Positions 23,139 to 37,220 of a stretch of 64,000 bases of DNA are shown here, piece after piece. The translations under genes were made by a program, and so were the position numbers. Source of the stretch: Nautilus pompilius (lineage: Eukaryota; Mollusca; Cephalopoda; Nautilida; Nautilidae). Positions within the stretch are counted from its first letter, which is position 1. Every line of letters begins with the position of its first letter. Where the stretch lies: the NCBI GenBank assembly GCA_018389105.1, contig JACATO010001427.1, positions 158,632 to 222,631 of the forward strand. The letters are read 5' to 3'. The notes below the pieces were generated by a model. It was given only the letters and a program-made list of their open reading frames with translations. It was not told where the DNA came from and made no database searches.

Positions 23139-26100
23139 TACCATTAGGCTTGCTTTGCACAGTCACTGTGCGCAAATTTTTCCAGGAACATCTCCTGTGC
23201 AAAGTGGATGGGAAAAAGTGTAGTGTGTATTTAACTTGTTTCACCAAACTGTGCAAATGTTGGCATCTGACTTAAACATTTAAAATCTTTTGGGGGCGGA
23301 GAGGTTAAAGATAACCATGTATCACAAACAAATTATGGAAATTTTGGCTGCTTTTTTAAAAAAATTATCATTAGTTTTCCATGTTCTGTTAGATTTATTG
23401 AGGTGCACAGACTCACCTGTTCTTGTGGTGGTCTTATAAAAAGTTAATAGTAGTGTATGTTTTCCATAATTACGATGATTAATGACCGACCAGCTGGGGG
23501 TTTGACAACCAGACACCCTTATTCTGTCAAGCAGAAAGGTTTTGTCTGTATTTCGGAGGCTTAGTTTTTGCGCGTGCGCTCACGAAACTGGAAACGAGGC
23601 ACTACACAGCATGGGTTGGAAATGAAAAATTACTCCCTGCTTTTTAGTTCTTCTGTACCTTCTCTGCTCTGTGACCAGTATGGTGACTGAGGTTTGCAAA
23701 ATTGTGGAAGTGGAATTGATGTTAATGATGGGTTCAGTTCCTCCCCAAGGATTGTAGATTAAACCTTAAGGATACTTTTGATTAAGAATAAAAGTCATTT
23801 ATATTCAAAGTTCTGACATATATTTATTGACGAGTTTGCTGTGTGTGTTCATATATATATATGTATATATTTCTGAAAGCCATATGTTAACTTACATTAT
23901 ATGAAATATGGGATGCTTTATTGGTGAATCTATAGTTAGTGGTATGTGACCTTTAGGAAACTCCAAAGTCATGGTAAAGAAGTGAGGAGTGCATCTTTAA
24001 TATTATCAATTATGGTGACTTCAAAGCTCAGATATTTTGAAATTATTTTTCATTTTCTAAATATAGCAAACCCACACAATCGTCTTTGTTTTGTATCTTT
24101 TTGTTTTGTTTTTTTAAAGAAGGAAAATTGGCCACCCTTGAGTTCAAATAGTCGATATATCCTTGTTATTTCAAAACAAATTCAGATTTCCTCCCCCCCT
24201 CAACCTGAAGTCTCTTTGCAGAGTTACAGTTTAGTTTGCTGAGGGGGAACTGGTGTCTTGAGCAGTTGATGTGCATCACTGACAAGTTGTTCAGGCTGCC
24301 ATAGTAAGTAAAACTTCATCTCTGTAAACTCATTGGTGAGAGATGCTCATCATCTACAGTCAAGGAACTTGCACACTGCCAGCTTTGTTCCCTGCTCCAG
24401 TCTGCTTTGTAAAATGATGTTTTTTTTTTTTTTTGATGACATGCCTGCCTCGTTCTCAAGCTTGATTCCAGCTGTTGCAGAGGAACATAGTTGATGCACT
24501 TCCGAAGTGGAATATATCCCCCCTGCTGTCATTTGATGCCGTAATATTTGTTTTATCCGACCACCCGTATGATTTATCATCTAGACGACCCTTGCTGGGA
24601 TGCTTTTCCGGATAAAACTCTGAACAGTTCATTTATTTTAAAAAGAATGTAAAATAGCCAATTTCATAATTATAGTACAAATTTAGTAGATTTTTTTTTT
24701 TTTTAAATTTCCATTTCAAATTGCCACATTTATGTTGGCTTGAAGATCTAAGTATCTACGAGCATTTTTGTCATTGTACCATGAGTGGAACCATAGCAGT
24801 AAATCCATCCCTGATCAGTGTAGTATGCATCCACTTAAAGTAAATAGTCGTCAGCAATGCATAATAAATCTAAATAATTACAATGCAAAAAGAAGCCTAA
24901 AATAAAAGTTTGGGAATGTTTAATTAAATTATATTTTTGAAATGAAGTTTATTTAACACCATTCCTTAAAGTTTTTTCTCGTATATATGTGTTTGTTTGT
25001 AAAGATGTGAGTGTACATGCGTATTTTCCCTTCCAATCCAAGCAGGTGTTTGTCCTAGGAACATACACATTTTCTTCTTCAAAAACATTTTGCACGTTTT
25101 ATTATATGATTCTCAAAGATAATCAAAAATGTTCCAGCATTTTTATCCTGAATTGATAATTCATCATGCTTGCTTTCAAATAGCTATCTATTCTTTAGCG
25201 GTTTGTGCATTCTTCGGATGGCATTGCCTTCATTGAAAAAGATTCTGTTGCCCATTGTTTGTTAGAGTGGCAATGTCTACTGAATTCCAAATTTTCTGGT
25301 AGTTTGTGAAGGTGTGATGCTGCAGCTTTAGAATGTATATAAATCCCTTGTCACTTGTCAAACACAGTCTGTACTGTTGATTGCCCTACCAGTTTTAACT
25401 TGTGGATTGGGTTAAACTCCTTGTCACGCTTGAATCTTTTACAGTACCATGACATATAACATATTCAATCTTATTGTTTTACTCTAAACAAAATATTTAT
25501 TTCTGCTCAACTCATCTGACACTGATATGTAATGTTAGATCTCGCTACCAAATTCTGTCTACAAGGGAGATAACCCTGGTGAGGTAGTATAGTGCCATGG
25601 TTATCCAGTAGAGAGTGTTGCCTAGCTAAAATGAACATGGCACCTGTGTCTTTTGGCAGGGAAATCGCTGCCAGAATTCTTCATTTTCAGATGCGTCAGA
25701 AAACTGGCTGGAGTAAGTACATCAAACCAGGCCAACTCCGGCCAAGAATCGAACTCTGGCCCTCAGTCTTGGTGCCTGGCTTTTCTGATCTGTTGATTAC
25801 TGGAAAGAAATCAAAAAACTTTCTACCAGAAAGCAGTTTATTTGTTTTAGTTTTTCTGATTATTGATAGTCGTCATATTTCTATAAATTTATTACCTATG
25901 ATTTCTTAGATAATGTATTTTTTTCCCTGTTTTAATTGTATGTGAACCTTTTTCTTTTATAGGAAATCATTCTTGCGAAACACGCTGTAGATCTATTGTT
26001 TTTATTGTTTAATTTCCCTTTTATTCTGATAAAAAAATCTCGTTTGCCCTTTTTTTATTTTTTAAATTGAAATCTGTGTGGCTGTTACACAACGCATCAA

Positions 26101-29100
26101 CTTCTCTGTTTTTGGAATGTGGCAGATGCTTTTCCAGTCAATGAATAGGCCCAAAAAACTCATAGGAATCTTTCTCTGGGATTGATCTGATGTTAATTAA
26201 CAAACAGTATTACTTACATAATGACAGAGCCAACACAATGGCCCATTATTGATTTAACAGCATTGTTTGAAGTGATAATCTGATTTATGGCCTCCCGCTA
26301 GTTGATCCTTCTAATTTAAAGCTTAGCACTACTCTACACTTCTAGGATGTACCAGTCTGCCAGCAATGGCGTACCTAATGATTTTCTGCTAATTTTGCTT
26401 CTAATGACAGGCAAGCACTTTCAGACAAAGGGGCACTGCTGAAGTGGGCAGGAATAGTGTTCCTTCATTGAATCCTCTTAAATAATTTAAATACTCACTC
26501 ATTATAAGGAGAACGTGGCTAGCTATATGTGATAGGAAGGGCTTTGGTCACTGAAATAGAATGTTACGTGTTTTTGTTGTTTTTTTATTTTAAACTAAGG
26601 AATGTGGTCACTTTACCAGTGTGCATCTACATTAAAATCCTCAGCAGCATGATATCAATCTCATTGATTGAGAGCACTCTTCTATCTGTGCACATGACTT
26701 GGAGAAATAAACGCCTGTGTTTGGCTCGTTTTTTTCTCCTCCTCCTACATGTAGGAATACTTTAGGGCTGTCAGAGTTGCAATGCATTTTCCAGATATAT
26801 GTACCAGCGAGTTTAAACCATCTTCCTTGCTGATGTGCAGTGTGCATCACAAAAATACAGGATTTACCAGAGAAGAAACGAGACAACGAGAAAGTGTCAA
26901 ACCATGTCAGTCGGGTGGTCAGCCTATCTCTAACTCTGACAGTTTTGCCCTACATAAAGTGGGGAACCTGCCAGGTGTCCAAACAGCTGCCAGTTCCAAT
27001 TAACCATCAACCTCTCCCCCAAAACAACATTGTGTTCATGCCTAAACAAAACAAAATTTTTAAAATTCTGAAACTTTTGTCTTCAAATTCAGTTTGGATT
27101 CATTTTTGTATAACCTACTCATTAATGTGTGGTGCTGCAATAAAAGTACCACCTCGTTTTTGAGCCTCTGTTTGAATTTTATTAGAAGTGGGATACATGG
27201 CTGGTTTTTTCAGAAAAGAAACCTTGGCTAGAACCAGAAATAGAAGTCAACCCGTGGCTGCCACTTTTTCTGTATGTAGAACCAACTCTTCCACCAAATG
27301 GAGTGTGATGAAAGATTTAGTTCACTTTCAATCAGAATGTGAGCTTGTGGTTGACATGGTAGATATGCACAAATACCTGGAGGAGCCAGATTCCTGTTAT
27401 AAAATGGGTGCTTGTCTGTGTCTGTCTGCGTGTGTAAGATAGAGGGAGGGTCATTTTGATTTCTGGAGAATACCAATTATCTCCTCTTTAAGGATCCATG
27501 CCATTGGAACCCAGCCACCTGGTTATTAGAAACAGCATCTAAAATTGGTAAATGTCTTAGAGTTGCTGAAAATTTCAGACCCCCCACCCTCAAGAACAAA
27601 CGGTTAGTCTTTTGTTAGTGTTTTATCCAGAAAGATTAACATTGTTTGTTGTGATGATAGGACTGAGAAAAGTGAATTTCTAGCAATAACTGGAACACGA
27701 GCAGCCATACTTCCCGATCTGTCTGTTTCTAGCGTGAGGCGATTCGTAAGAAAGCGTCAAAACTAGAGGAATGTGTGATGGCAAAAAAGACTAAACCTGA
27801 GGTTACCTTTAATTTGCTAATTGCATCTACCTGACATTCATATATATTTTATAAAAAAACAAAAAAACAAATATGAATCCAAAAAGTACATCAGCATCGG
27901 TAGATGGTGATTTGAAAGGTCTATGTCAACCAGCTTTTGTTTGAAAGTCTGTCCCTAATATTACAGGGTTTTAAAAGTAGTAGTTTGTTTTTTATCTAAA
28001 AACTAATGGAAATAAAGAAAACCATCCATTGTTGTGATCGAACTACTGTCCATTGGTCCTTCAAAGGTAAGGCAAGGGTTGGTTTTCTTGTACTGTCCGG
28101 GCAGAACATGCATCAAACCTCTACAGGCTAGCATGCACTTTACCAGTCATGAGAGCCAGAAACATTTGCCTTTTCTTCATCAGTTAACACACACACACAA
28201 AACAATTTAATGATACAGATAAAAACCTTCATGGTCTTGAGTAATTAATAATGTATATTTGGACTACTGTCTCAATTGATACATTTTTTCCTTATTCTCT
28301 TAAATAAAAGGCAAACTGTTCTCTGATTGACCGGTTGGTTGGTGGTTTTGTTTGTTTTTCAGGTGCAATGAAATGAAAACTGCTTACTGCAAAAGAATTT
28401 CTGAGTGTGCGAGAATGTGGTAATTACGGGATTAATTTTTTTAAAAAAAAAAAGAACCTAACAACCAGAATCATCGTTAAAGCCACTCTTGGTGTCGTAG
28501 GAAAACGATTGTCAAAGAGATGTGCTGAACTCCGTATCAATCCAGTCCCTCTCGTTTGTTTGTTACCCAGGTTTTTTAAAAAAAGGAATCGTACATCTAT
28601 ATATTACGAAATCCCCCCCCTCTCTCTAGATTTTTTAATATTCATTTGTTTCCCCTTTTCTTATGCTGTACCTGTACCTTGTTTAGGGAGGCCGGTTCAA
28701 GTCCCCAAACTGGTATGATATTTTGATGCAGAGTTTTCAGCAAAACGATTAGTTTTGGGGATTGTACAATGGTAAATAGTGCTTGTTCTGTCATTGCTGA
28801 CACGGGATAAGTTTTATGGTGTTGAATTGCAGCTCTAAAGATTAGCTGACCATGGTTTGGCAGAAGGGAAGCGAGTCTGTGGTGATGTCTTTACTACTGC
28901 CATTATTTCTGGCTCTTGGGTTTGAATTTTTGTTTAATAATAGTGGGATGCACTGCACTGGATGTAGCAACAGCAGGAAGTAATGCCTGCTTAAACATCA
29001 GTAAAACTAGGAAAGAAAAGGGGAATAAGTGGATTCGGCCGCTACGGTGGAACTCTTTTTGTTTTTTTTTGTTGTTGTTGACCTAATGGTATAAATGAAT

Positions 29101-30689
29101 AAATAACTGGATGGTGTTCGAAAGGTCGAGAAAAACCCATACCATTCTGCGGGTTCCTCCGTATAAGTTTCGTCCGAAGTTTTGTAGGGATTGTCGTGCT
29201 AAATCTGTCTGCAGTGCACATCAGTGCCCTGCTGCTGATGAATCGGATATCATCAAAACCGATACCTGCCTGTCTACAGTGAACTGGGTAATTAACAAAT
29301 GTGGGACAGACAGATGGCACTGTGAACAAACAGCCTACAGATCTGACTATTCTCCTGCCAAGCAGACAGATAATACTGAAGGGGCTCACTTGCTCAGCCT
29401 CTCCTCTCCCCTCCCACCACCCATCACCACTGGATGGCATGGAGGGGGCAGGTAGCTAACAGGAAGCAGGAATTAGGTTAGCAGGTATGAAAGGGACCGT
29501 GCCTGAAGGCACACCTGGGCAATTAAACAACCTGGTTAGAAAGGGCTGTCTGTGCAATTCACTGAAAGCAAAAAGTGATTGAATCCAGAATTTTTGCACC
29601 TTTAAGTTTTGATGCCATTAATACAAACTCCTCTCTGACTTGAATTATGAATCTCTTCACTTGAGTAGACACTCTGCCTCAACATTCTGTTTGAGGGCAC
29701 AGATGGATGCAAATGCACCTGCCTGCCTTTGTCATATTCTCATCTTCGTGCTGACACACACGACCAGATCTGGCTGTTTAGCTTGTTTAATAATAATGCA
29801 TCTCTCTACCTGAGAAGCACCTGATCTTTAGTTTCAGAAAACTGCTAAATTTCTTTTGCTATCTTTAAAATTAATTGCTTTTAGACTTCATATTAAAAAT
29901 TGCTGTTTTTTTTTTTGTTTGGAAATGTTTTTATAGTATAAAAATATATTAATGTGTATTTAAAAAATTATTTTTATTTTGTATTTAATATATTTTAATT
30001 TAATAATTTCAAATAGACATTTGCATACAAATATGAATCTTGGTTTGTTTCCTAATTGTATGCAAAGGTACATGTGTATTGACCAGAAATAGAGAATATA
30101 CAGAATTTGTCAGGCTCTCAAGAAAAGGGCTACATCTCAAACCTGCTGCAGCTATAGTCCATCCCAAATCTGCTGCAATTACACTGTTCCAAAACCGCTA
30201 TGGCAATAGTATGTCCTGAACCAATTATAACTTTTTTGGCTTTTTTTTTCTTTTTTTCCATATGCAGGGAGAGAGAATTATCTCTAAATTTCATTTCTTT
30301 GATACATGTGCTCATGCTGGAGAACAGAGAGGTGCAATCAATGCTTCTGTATATTCTTTCTCTGCATGTGGCCTTCATCATCGCGTCTCTTCCAAGCAAA
30401 TTGTTTGTGTCAGTACGGGGATCCTTTATCCTGTTCATGACAAAATAATTAATTTTGTGTGGGCTATTTAAGGAAATTTGATTTTGAAATTTTATTATGA
30501 CTGGCGAGAATTAGATTTCGACCTAATCTGTGCAACAGAATAAGCATGGCGCTGTTTGGCATGTATAATAAGGCGCTGCAGTGGTGATGTTCTTATTCTG
30601 AATGATTTCCTATGGATGTTTGTGCTACACACCTTTGGCTGAGTTTCATCGGAAATGGTTATCTGACGCTTGACTGGGACACCAAATTT
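23139..30689. other. Non-coding AT-rich DNA with SINE fragments
   Basis: No recognisable gene. A short hairpin (TTTGCACAGTCACTGTGCGCAAA-like, 23153-23175) follows the pogo-like element. One SINE lies at 25.56-25.80 kb, and a box-B-like GGTTCAAGTCCCC at about 28691-28703 may mark another. The block 26110-26510 is repeat-free with many TAAT and TGACAG-type motifs and could be an enhancer. The block 29100-29460 lacks stops in one frame on each strand. CpG is visibly sparse over much of the interval. Confidence 0.45.
25561..25800 (-). repeat. tRNA-derived SINE with GTTATCTCCCTTG tail
   Basis: On the minus strand an RNA polymerase III box B, GAGTTCGATTC, lies at about 25745-25756. It is followed by a body containing TTTCCCTGCCAAAAG and a terminus GTTATCTCCCTTG at 25561-25575. 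The body matches the element at 41.34-41.47 kb, so both belong to one family. The tRNA-like head is poorly preserved upstream of box B. Confidence 0.6.
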
Positions 30690-30695
30690 GAATTC

Positions 30696-30756
30696 TCTCT
30701 CCATCTCTCTCTCTCTGTTTTGACGTCATATTTCTCTCTCTCTCTCTCCTTCTCAT

Positions 30757-30807
<51 letters not shown>

Positions 30808-30818
30808 TCTCTCTCTCA
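30696..30818 (+). repeat. (CT)n tract with one TGACGTCA unit
   Basis: A CT-rich run interrupted at 30717-30735 by TGTTTTGACGTCATATTTCT. That interruption is the same core as the monomer of the arrays at 36.4, 48.5 and 57.5 kb. With one copy it looks like an unexpanded member of that family. Confidence 0.9.
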
Positions 30819-33051
30819 AATCCTCAAATTTAGCATCTTTGGATAAGTTTTAATAAAACTGTGTTCGTGAAATTTTGAATAGATTTCTTCAGCTCTCTTG
30901 TCGTAGCCTCTTTCTTTAAGGGCCCCATCAGCATCCACTAAGACTAAATGCCTCCGGATGTTCCCAAATCATCACTATTACTACTGATGATTTACTGCCC
31001 TGGTTGAAATATCCCACTAATCCTCCTCCCACTTAAATTAAGGAACAGCAAGGCTGGTCAGATTGAACCCATGGAGAGTGGAAACTTGGGTGTCATGCTC
31101 ATTGATCTCCCCTACACACACACAGGTGATCCTCTTCCCCCATCACACACACAACTGGTGTTTCCTTGGTTTAATCCATAGTTGCTGGTATGAGTTCCTT
31201 GCTTACTAACTGGCTAGTACGTTTATCTCAAGCCATGTTGTATGGGATGTATGACATCTCCATTTGTAACAGTGAAATATATCCATTAGTTTGAAAAAAA
31301 TTAGTCTTTTGAAAGCAAATGTTTTGGATCGTAATATATATCTTTTTAAATGAATAAAAATCAGTTCTTACTGGGGACATTGAAATGAACCTTTGCTGGA
31401 TACCATTCTGGCAATGCTACATCAGCCAAGTTTTATTTGAATGTTCCTAGCATATGGAAATAAGGCATTTATTTGATTACTATCTTAATTAAAATATATA
31501 AATATTTTTAAATGCAGTAGTAGTGGTAGTGAGATGGGGAATTATGCCTAACAAGAAATGCTAAGAAAATAGGCAATTTGTTGTTTGGTTCATTAGTTCA
31601 GTTACTTACTACATTTTATCATTTTCCTTTTCTCCTCCACTGGGGTTTAGTCAGATTAAGGACTGCTCTTTTCGTTTTGGGGGGGGTGGGAATTCATAAA
31701 AATGAAATATTTTTGTATGCACTATCTGTGATTACCTCCCCTTACTAAAGCATCTCAAACTGGAAAAAAAAAAGAAGATAGACATGATTATCAATGGTGG
31801 TTATCACTTCAGCCAAGTATGGTTTAAAACTGACAAACCATAGAAATCTTGCTGTAATGTGTGCATTATGTACATATCCATTCTCTGCGTAACTTCCGCT
31901 GTAGATTATTCCCGTTGTTTTGGCTAACTGTTAAGCAAAGTTTTCCTCTATTTAGCTTTTCTGTTTTCCCTCTGTCCATGTGTTTCTTGAAATGTTGTTA
32001 GTGCTGGTATATTTAGCACCAGCAGCAGCTTTATGTTGATTTGTTAAAATTACTGGCACATATTCATACTTTGACATTACTATCCTATATATATATGTGT
32101 GTGTGTGTGTGTTCCATTTGCATAGTCTCTCATTTTCTTTCACAGAATTTTCCCTACAGCAGAGTTGATGTTTCAGCTATAATTTCCAAAGCACTGGACT
32201 TATGTGACAGGTAGTGAAAATCATGGAGCTAATTAAAATGTTTTTTTCCCCAAAGTTTACTTCCAGTAAGTAGCATCTCTTTGATTTCTTATTTTTAAAA
32301 GTCATGTCTGAAAGGCACTACTACCTGCCCTACAACAGCCATGCTAGAACTTACCAAAATATCCTGTGGTCTATAGATGCACAGTGATGAAAGCTAAGCA
32401 GTCAGTGTACTAAGGTAAATGGTAACTTTAATTAAAGCCAGATGCAGTCAACCAAAAAAGGGTCTTCCGTCCAAAAAACTAAGATAACATTTTAATATAA
32501 GTTTTTTGTTGGTTTTCTTTTAGTCTGGAAAAAATGTAACTTGGGGTGGGTTAGTATGTCATCCATGGTTTTACTCACTGCTGAAAGAAATTTCACAGAT
32601 GCTGAAGCCTTTTTGTTTGTTTGTTGTTTTTTTCTTCTAAAGTAGCAAGTATATTTGTTAAAAACCAAATTACTTTTGTTTGTCTTGTGCTGCTTCATCG
32701 CTTGGTCTCTTAATAAACACAAAGCTTCAGGCTGTTGTTGATATATCTCTGATAACTGCCCAGGTGCTTCATTGAGCAGAAAATCACGCCACTGATTTAC
32801 CAGTAAATATGTGCATTTATCAAAAAAAATGCTGTGTGTAAAGCCAGACTTTCTGAACGATTGAAATATAGAAAGTGTTTTGGGGGTGTTCAGGTACATG
32901 TTAAGATTTAAACATCAGCTGTGGCACTTTCCATCCTCAACCCTGCTACATTATCATTACTGTAACTCCACCACTACCTTTTGGCTACAGACTGGAGTTG
33001 AAGCAAATTGTTGAATTTTTGCCCAGATTTTTTAAAATGGTTTGAACAGGA
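30819..33051. other. Non-coding AT-rich DNA
   Basis: No recognisable gene. Contains short (CA)n near 31115-31150, a G8 run near 31680 and a (TA)n(TG)n tract near 32088-32112. A 135-codon minus-strand frame at 32492-32899 has no domain and Lys/Asn-rich composition expected from AT-rich DNA. Confidence 0.45.
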
Positions 33052-33288
33052 GCAACTCTCTCTCTCTCTCGCTCTCTCTCTCTCTCGCTCTCTCTCTCTC
33101 TCCAGCGCTCTCTCTCCATCTCTCTCTCGCTCTCTCTCTCTCTCTCTCATCTCTCTCTCGCTCTCTCTCTCTCTCCATCTCTCTCTCCTCTCCATCTCTC
33201 GCTCTCGCTCTCTCTCTCTCTCCATCTCTCTCTCGCTCTCTCTCTCTCGCTCTCTCTCTCTCTCCAGCTCTCTCTCTCCATCTCTCCT

Positions 33289-33319
<31 letters not shown>

Positions 33320-33371
33320 CAGCGCTCTCTCTCCATCTCTCTCTCTCCATCTCTCTCTCCATCTCTCTCTC

Positions 33372-33438
<67 letters not shown>

Positions 33439-33439
33439 T

Positions 33440-33473
<34 letters not shown>
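33052..33473 (+). repeat. (CT)n array with CCATCT and CGCT variants
   Basis: About 420 bases of CT dinucleotides punctuated by CGCT, CCAT and CCAGCG variants at irregular intervals. The CCATCTCTCTC linker also occurs in the array at 2.95-3.61 kb. All long open frames here (Ser-Leu or Arg-Glu peptides) are repeat artefacts. Confidence 0.95.
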
Positions 33474-33475
<2 letters not shown>

Positions 33476-33799
33476 TTTGCACATTATTGAGAAATTCTTT
33501 ATACTTTCAATTTCAGGTGTTCATAAATGACGATGTGGCCTGTTGCATTTGTTCTTCATAAGTAAAATATATATATATATATATATATTTGAGAACAATA
33601 ACAAAGCTTAACAACAAGAAACAAAAAAGGTGTTAGGGTGGGAATAAATGAAGCAATTCATCACTTTGAAACTTTAACAGCATCAATTGTTGCAGTATGC
33701 TGTATTGGTTTGTTTAATTATGATAGTGTTTTAGAGTGGGGTGGGGTTAGGGTTGATTGTGATCTGGAAGTTTTACAGAACATTAAGTTATATTGAACA

Positions 33800-33832
<33 letters not shown>

Positions 33833-34269
33833 TGTAACATTTGAAATGTGGTCAGAAATACTCCGGTCTCACAAGTTGTTTAATTCTTGTAGCTGCAGAC
33901 AAAACCCATGTAGGTGTGCATGTGATCAAATGGATGTAAAAAGAAAAGGATTCACCAACTGCTTTGTTTTCTCCAAACCACTTTCTGTGTGTTTCTGTAC
34001 ATTTTGTAGTATGTTTCATTAGAATTATGATTTATGGTGAAGCAGCAGCAAGCAACTTCATCATCCCACCCCCCCTTTTTTTTTTTTTGGTTGTTTGGAA
34101 TTTTCTGAACTGTTGCAGTTTATATTTTGTTATAATTGATTAATTCCCGCGTCTGACACAGCGACACGCTGCATTCAGGGTTCTCGTATTACTTGAAGGC
34201 TTTGATCGTTGTAAGAAGACAAGGGGAAATGGCAAATGAAAAGCATCTGCCACAGTGGAGTTCCTTGTA

Positions 34270-34446
34270 CGTCACTGGCTGGAAGGTGGACATCTCTGTT
34301 TCCGGACTTTAGCAGGCTGGCCCCGGCAAAGACAATGGGCCATTTCTACCTGGGCGGAAGGAAAATAAAAGATGGTGCTTGAGGGGGGATCCAAACAACC
34401 CCGATTTTCGGATGCTAGCCTGTTGATCATCATGACCGAGGTTGTG
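34270..34446 (-). repeat. tRNA-derived SINE
   Basis: On the minus strand a tRNA-like head contains GATGATCAACAGGCTAGCAT (box A region, about 34414-34433). It is followed by CCGAAAATCGGGGTTGTTTGG and ATCCCC, a degenerate box B. The body then reads towards CCAGCCTGCTAAAG. The order and spacing fit a tRNA SINE. No tail repeat was found. Confidence 0.5.
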
Positions 34447-35529
34447 CAGGTGTCAAAATTACTATGTATATCCACAGGTATTTTAAAGTAATTTTGTGGT
34501 GAGAGTAAATAGCCTCATGAATTCTGTCACCGGGGGGGGGGGGAGATGATGGTACCTGTTTATACTCATTTGCATTGTTCTAATGCATAACAGCTCTTTG
34601 CTTGCTGTCTGTCACGAGAATAATTATAATTCACATCGTTTGTTCGTTCGTTCCCTTTTTTGTGTTCCTGTCGCCATACGGAACAAAGTTTTTGGTTTCT
34701 TGCTGATTGTTGACAGAATTTTTTTCAGTTAAAAATAATAATAATAATAATAATTATTAGGCTCCTGTATCATTTATCCATTGCCAAATGTAAGCAATTA
34801 ACATAATAATTAAACTGAAAGTACAGGAACTATTGCGGTTTTACCTCTTTATCGAAATAAGCAAGTCATATGCTAAGGACGGTTGGTAATCAGAGCCTAA
34901 GCTTTCGCTACCTCTGTTGAAACCAAAAAAAATGAATGCTAATCATGGCTTTATTCTTGATATCAGTATTTTCTTCTAGTCTGGCAGGTTACAAAAATAA
35001 CGTTTATAAAGTTGTCTTTGGGGCTATTTAGATTAGTTACTACACAGAGGCTTCCTGCCACCCCAGAGAGAAGAAACGCCTATAAGTTTGTCCTTTAAAC
35101 TCGTTTCCACTACTTAGAACTACGGCCCATGAAGTCGCGCTTTAACTCCAAACCACCGGCTTGTTTCTTTTGAGACTTTACTAGTATCCTTAAATATCTA
35201 ATGTGCAGTACAAACTGGGTAGCCCTACAACAATTTTTAACCCCAAAATTTTTTCTTATGAAATTAAAGATCTGCTTCGGGATGTTGAACATGGACAATA
35301 TTACGCTTGGCCTGACTGCAGACAGGTCTTTCAGGTGGCGATGGGGTCTGATAAAAGCTGCTCGTAATACACATGTAGCTGAAAATAACAATCTTGCTTT
35401 AAACTTGCTGTGTAATTCCCTTTTAATGACCAGGATTTATGCCTGCTCAACGTGCAGGGCTAACGGGCGTTTCTTTTACTGTGTTTAAGTAACAGTAGTA
35501 GAAATAAAATTATGGAAATGACAACTAGT

Positions 35530-35815
35530 TGCCTGCCAGCTTGGAGATAGACTCCTCAGTTCCTAGCATTCCGTGTAATTTTCTTTCTCCTCCACCCCAG
35601 AGTTTGAATCTTAGTCGTCATATTGGCTCCGTTTATGGTATGTACCTACCACAGGGTCTCACGTCTCACCAGCCAGGTCACAAGGGGTTCTCTACTCCCT
35701 CCATACATACACCGGCAAATGATGAGTGCTCTAGTGAGGACTTTCATTTGGCTGGTTGATACCCAGTGCACTGGACACTTTCCTCCCACCCGCATTCTTT
35801 ATCCAGCTGTTCCAA
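35530..35815 (+). repeat. SINE-like segment with box B
   Basis: AGAGTTTGAATCTTAG near 35599-35614 resembles an RNA polymerase III B box, followed by a body of mixed composition up to a CACTGGACACTTTCCTCCCA end. Box A is not clear. It also contains a 76-codon open frame with no domain. Confidence 0.3.
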
Positions 35816-36389
35816 ATTTTTTTTGTGGGATGGGAGTGATGTGGAGAGGCACAACAACCAACCAACTAATACTAATTTTTTAATAAATTTGAATATTGTG
35901 TAACTTTTTTTGTGTGTGTGTGTGTCTCAAACCAAATGATGTAACACAATGGTATCACTCTTACCTGTCTACATGTGTACAATTTTGACTTGTACTCTGT
36001 TGCCATGTGAATACTTCAAAATCTAATTTTTGTTTCAAACTGATTTTTTTTTTTTTTCTGGTAAAAACTATAAAGAAATTAAAGTTACATTTGAAACAAA
36101 AAAATATATATATTTTTGGTAAAACTTAACAAAAATTTGCCTTTGACAGTATAAGCTAGAAACTGTAGATAATAGATGAAACAAGTTGTATTTATTTTGC
36201 ATCTGGATAGACGACCAGTGTAACATTCTGCAGGTTTTAAAATCTGGAACAAGATTATTGGCAATCCAGTATTGTGAATTAATTTTAAGACACTTCAAAT
36301 TGTCAAAACAGAAATAAAGAATTAAATCTTATTTACATTTCTGGAGGCTTTTTATGGTATCCTTTATTTAGTACTGCATACATCTAAGT

Positions 36390-36527
36390 ACATCTTTCTC
36401 TTTCTCTCTCTCTCTCTCTCATTCTCTCTCTGTACTGAGGTCATTTCTCTCTCTCTCTCTCATTCTCTCTCTGTACTAACGGCATATCTCTCTCTCTCTC
36501 TCTCTCTCATTCTCTCTCTGTACTGTC

Positions 36528-36565
<38 letters not shown>

Positions 36566-36603
36566 TACTGACGTCATATCTCTCTCTCTGTACTAACGTC
36601 ATA

Positions 36604-36637
<34 letters not shown>

Positions 36638-36736
36638 GTACTGAGTCATTTCTCTCTCTCTCTGTACTAACGTCATATCTCTCTCCTCTCTCTCTCTGTA
36701 CTGATGTCATTTCTCTCTCTCTGTACTAACGTCATA

Positions 36737-36780
<44 letters not shown>

Positions 36781-37220
36781 CTAACGTCATATATCTCTCT
36801 CTCTTCTCTCTCTCTCTCTCTCTCTGTACTGATGTCATTTCTCTCTCCTCTGTACTAACGTCATATCTCTCTCTCTTCTCTCTCTCTCTCTCTCTGTACT
36901 AACGTCATATCTCTCTCTCTCTCTCCATCTCTCTCTCCTCTACTGACGTCATATCTCTCTCTCTTCTCTCTCATTCTCTCTCTGTACTGACGTCATATCT
37001 CTCTCTCTCTGTACTAACGTCATATCTCTCTCTCCCTGTGTACTGGCGTCATATCTCTCTCTCTCTCTCTCTCTGTACTGACGTCATCTCTCTCTCTCTC
37101 TGTACTGACGTCATATCTCTCTCTCTCTGTACTGACGTCATATCTCTCTCCCTGTGTACTGGCGTCATATCTCTCTCTACTGACATCATATCTCTGTGCA
37201 CTAACATCATTTCTCTCTCT
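36390..37220 (+). repeat. CT-rich satellite array carrying TGACGTCA-type units
   Basis: About 830 bases in which CT runs of variable length alternate with a core of the type TGTACTGACGTCATAT. The core octamer appears as exact TGACGTCA at least six times (for example 36569-36576). The variants TAACGTCA, TGATGTCA and deleted forms occur elsewhere. Unit length is roughly 35-60 bases, varying with the CT run. Copies become more regular towards the right end (37060-37190). Confidence 0.95.

Larger units (their letters stand above)
33474..36389. other. Non-coding DNA with microsatellites and SINE pieces
   Basis: No recognisable gene. Contains (AT)n at 33567-33588, (AAT)n at 33801-33830 and about 34733-34753, a G11 run near 34533, and two SINE-like segments annotated separately. 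Confidence 0.45.

Noticed and set aside
25583-25600. let-7-like TGAGGTAGTA
   Set aside because: Only the first ten bases match; the rest diverges, no hairpin is evident, and it lies inside a SINE.
28660-28720. Possible tRNA gene with GGTTCAAGTCCCC
   Set aside because: No A box or acceptor stem at the right distance; at best a SINE remnant.
33008-33530. Ser-Leu and Arg-Glu-rich frames of 110-162 codons
   Set aside because: Pure translation of a CT dinucleotide array on both strands.
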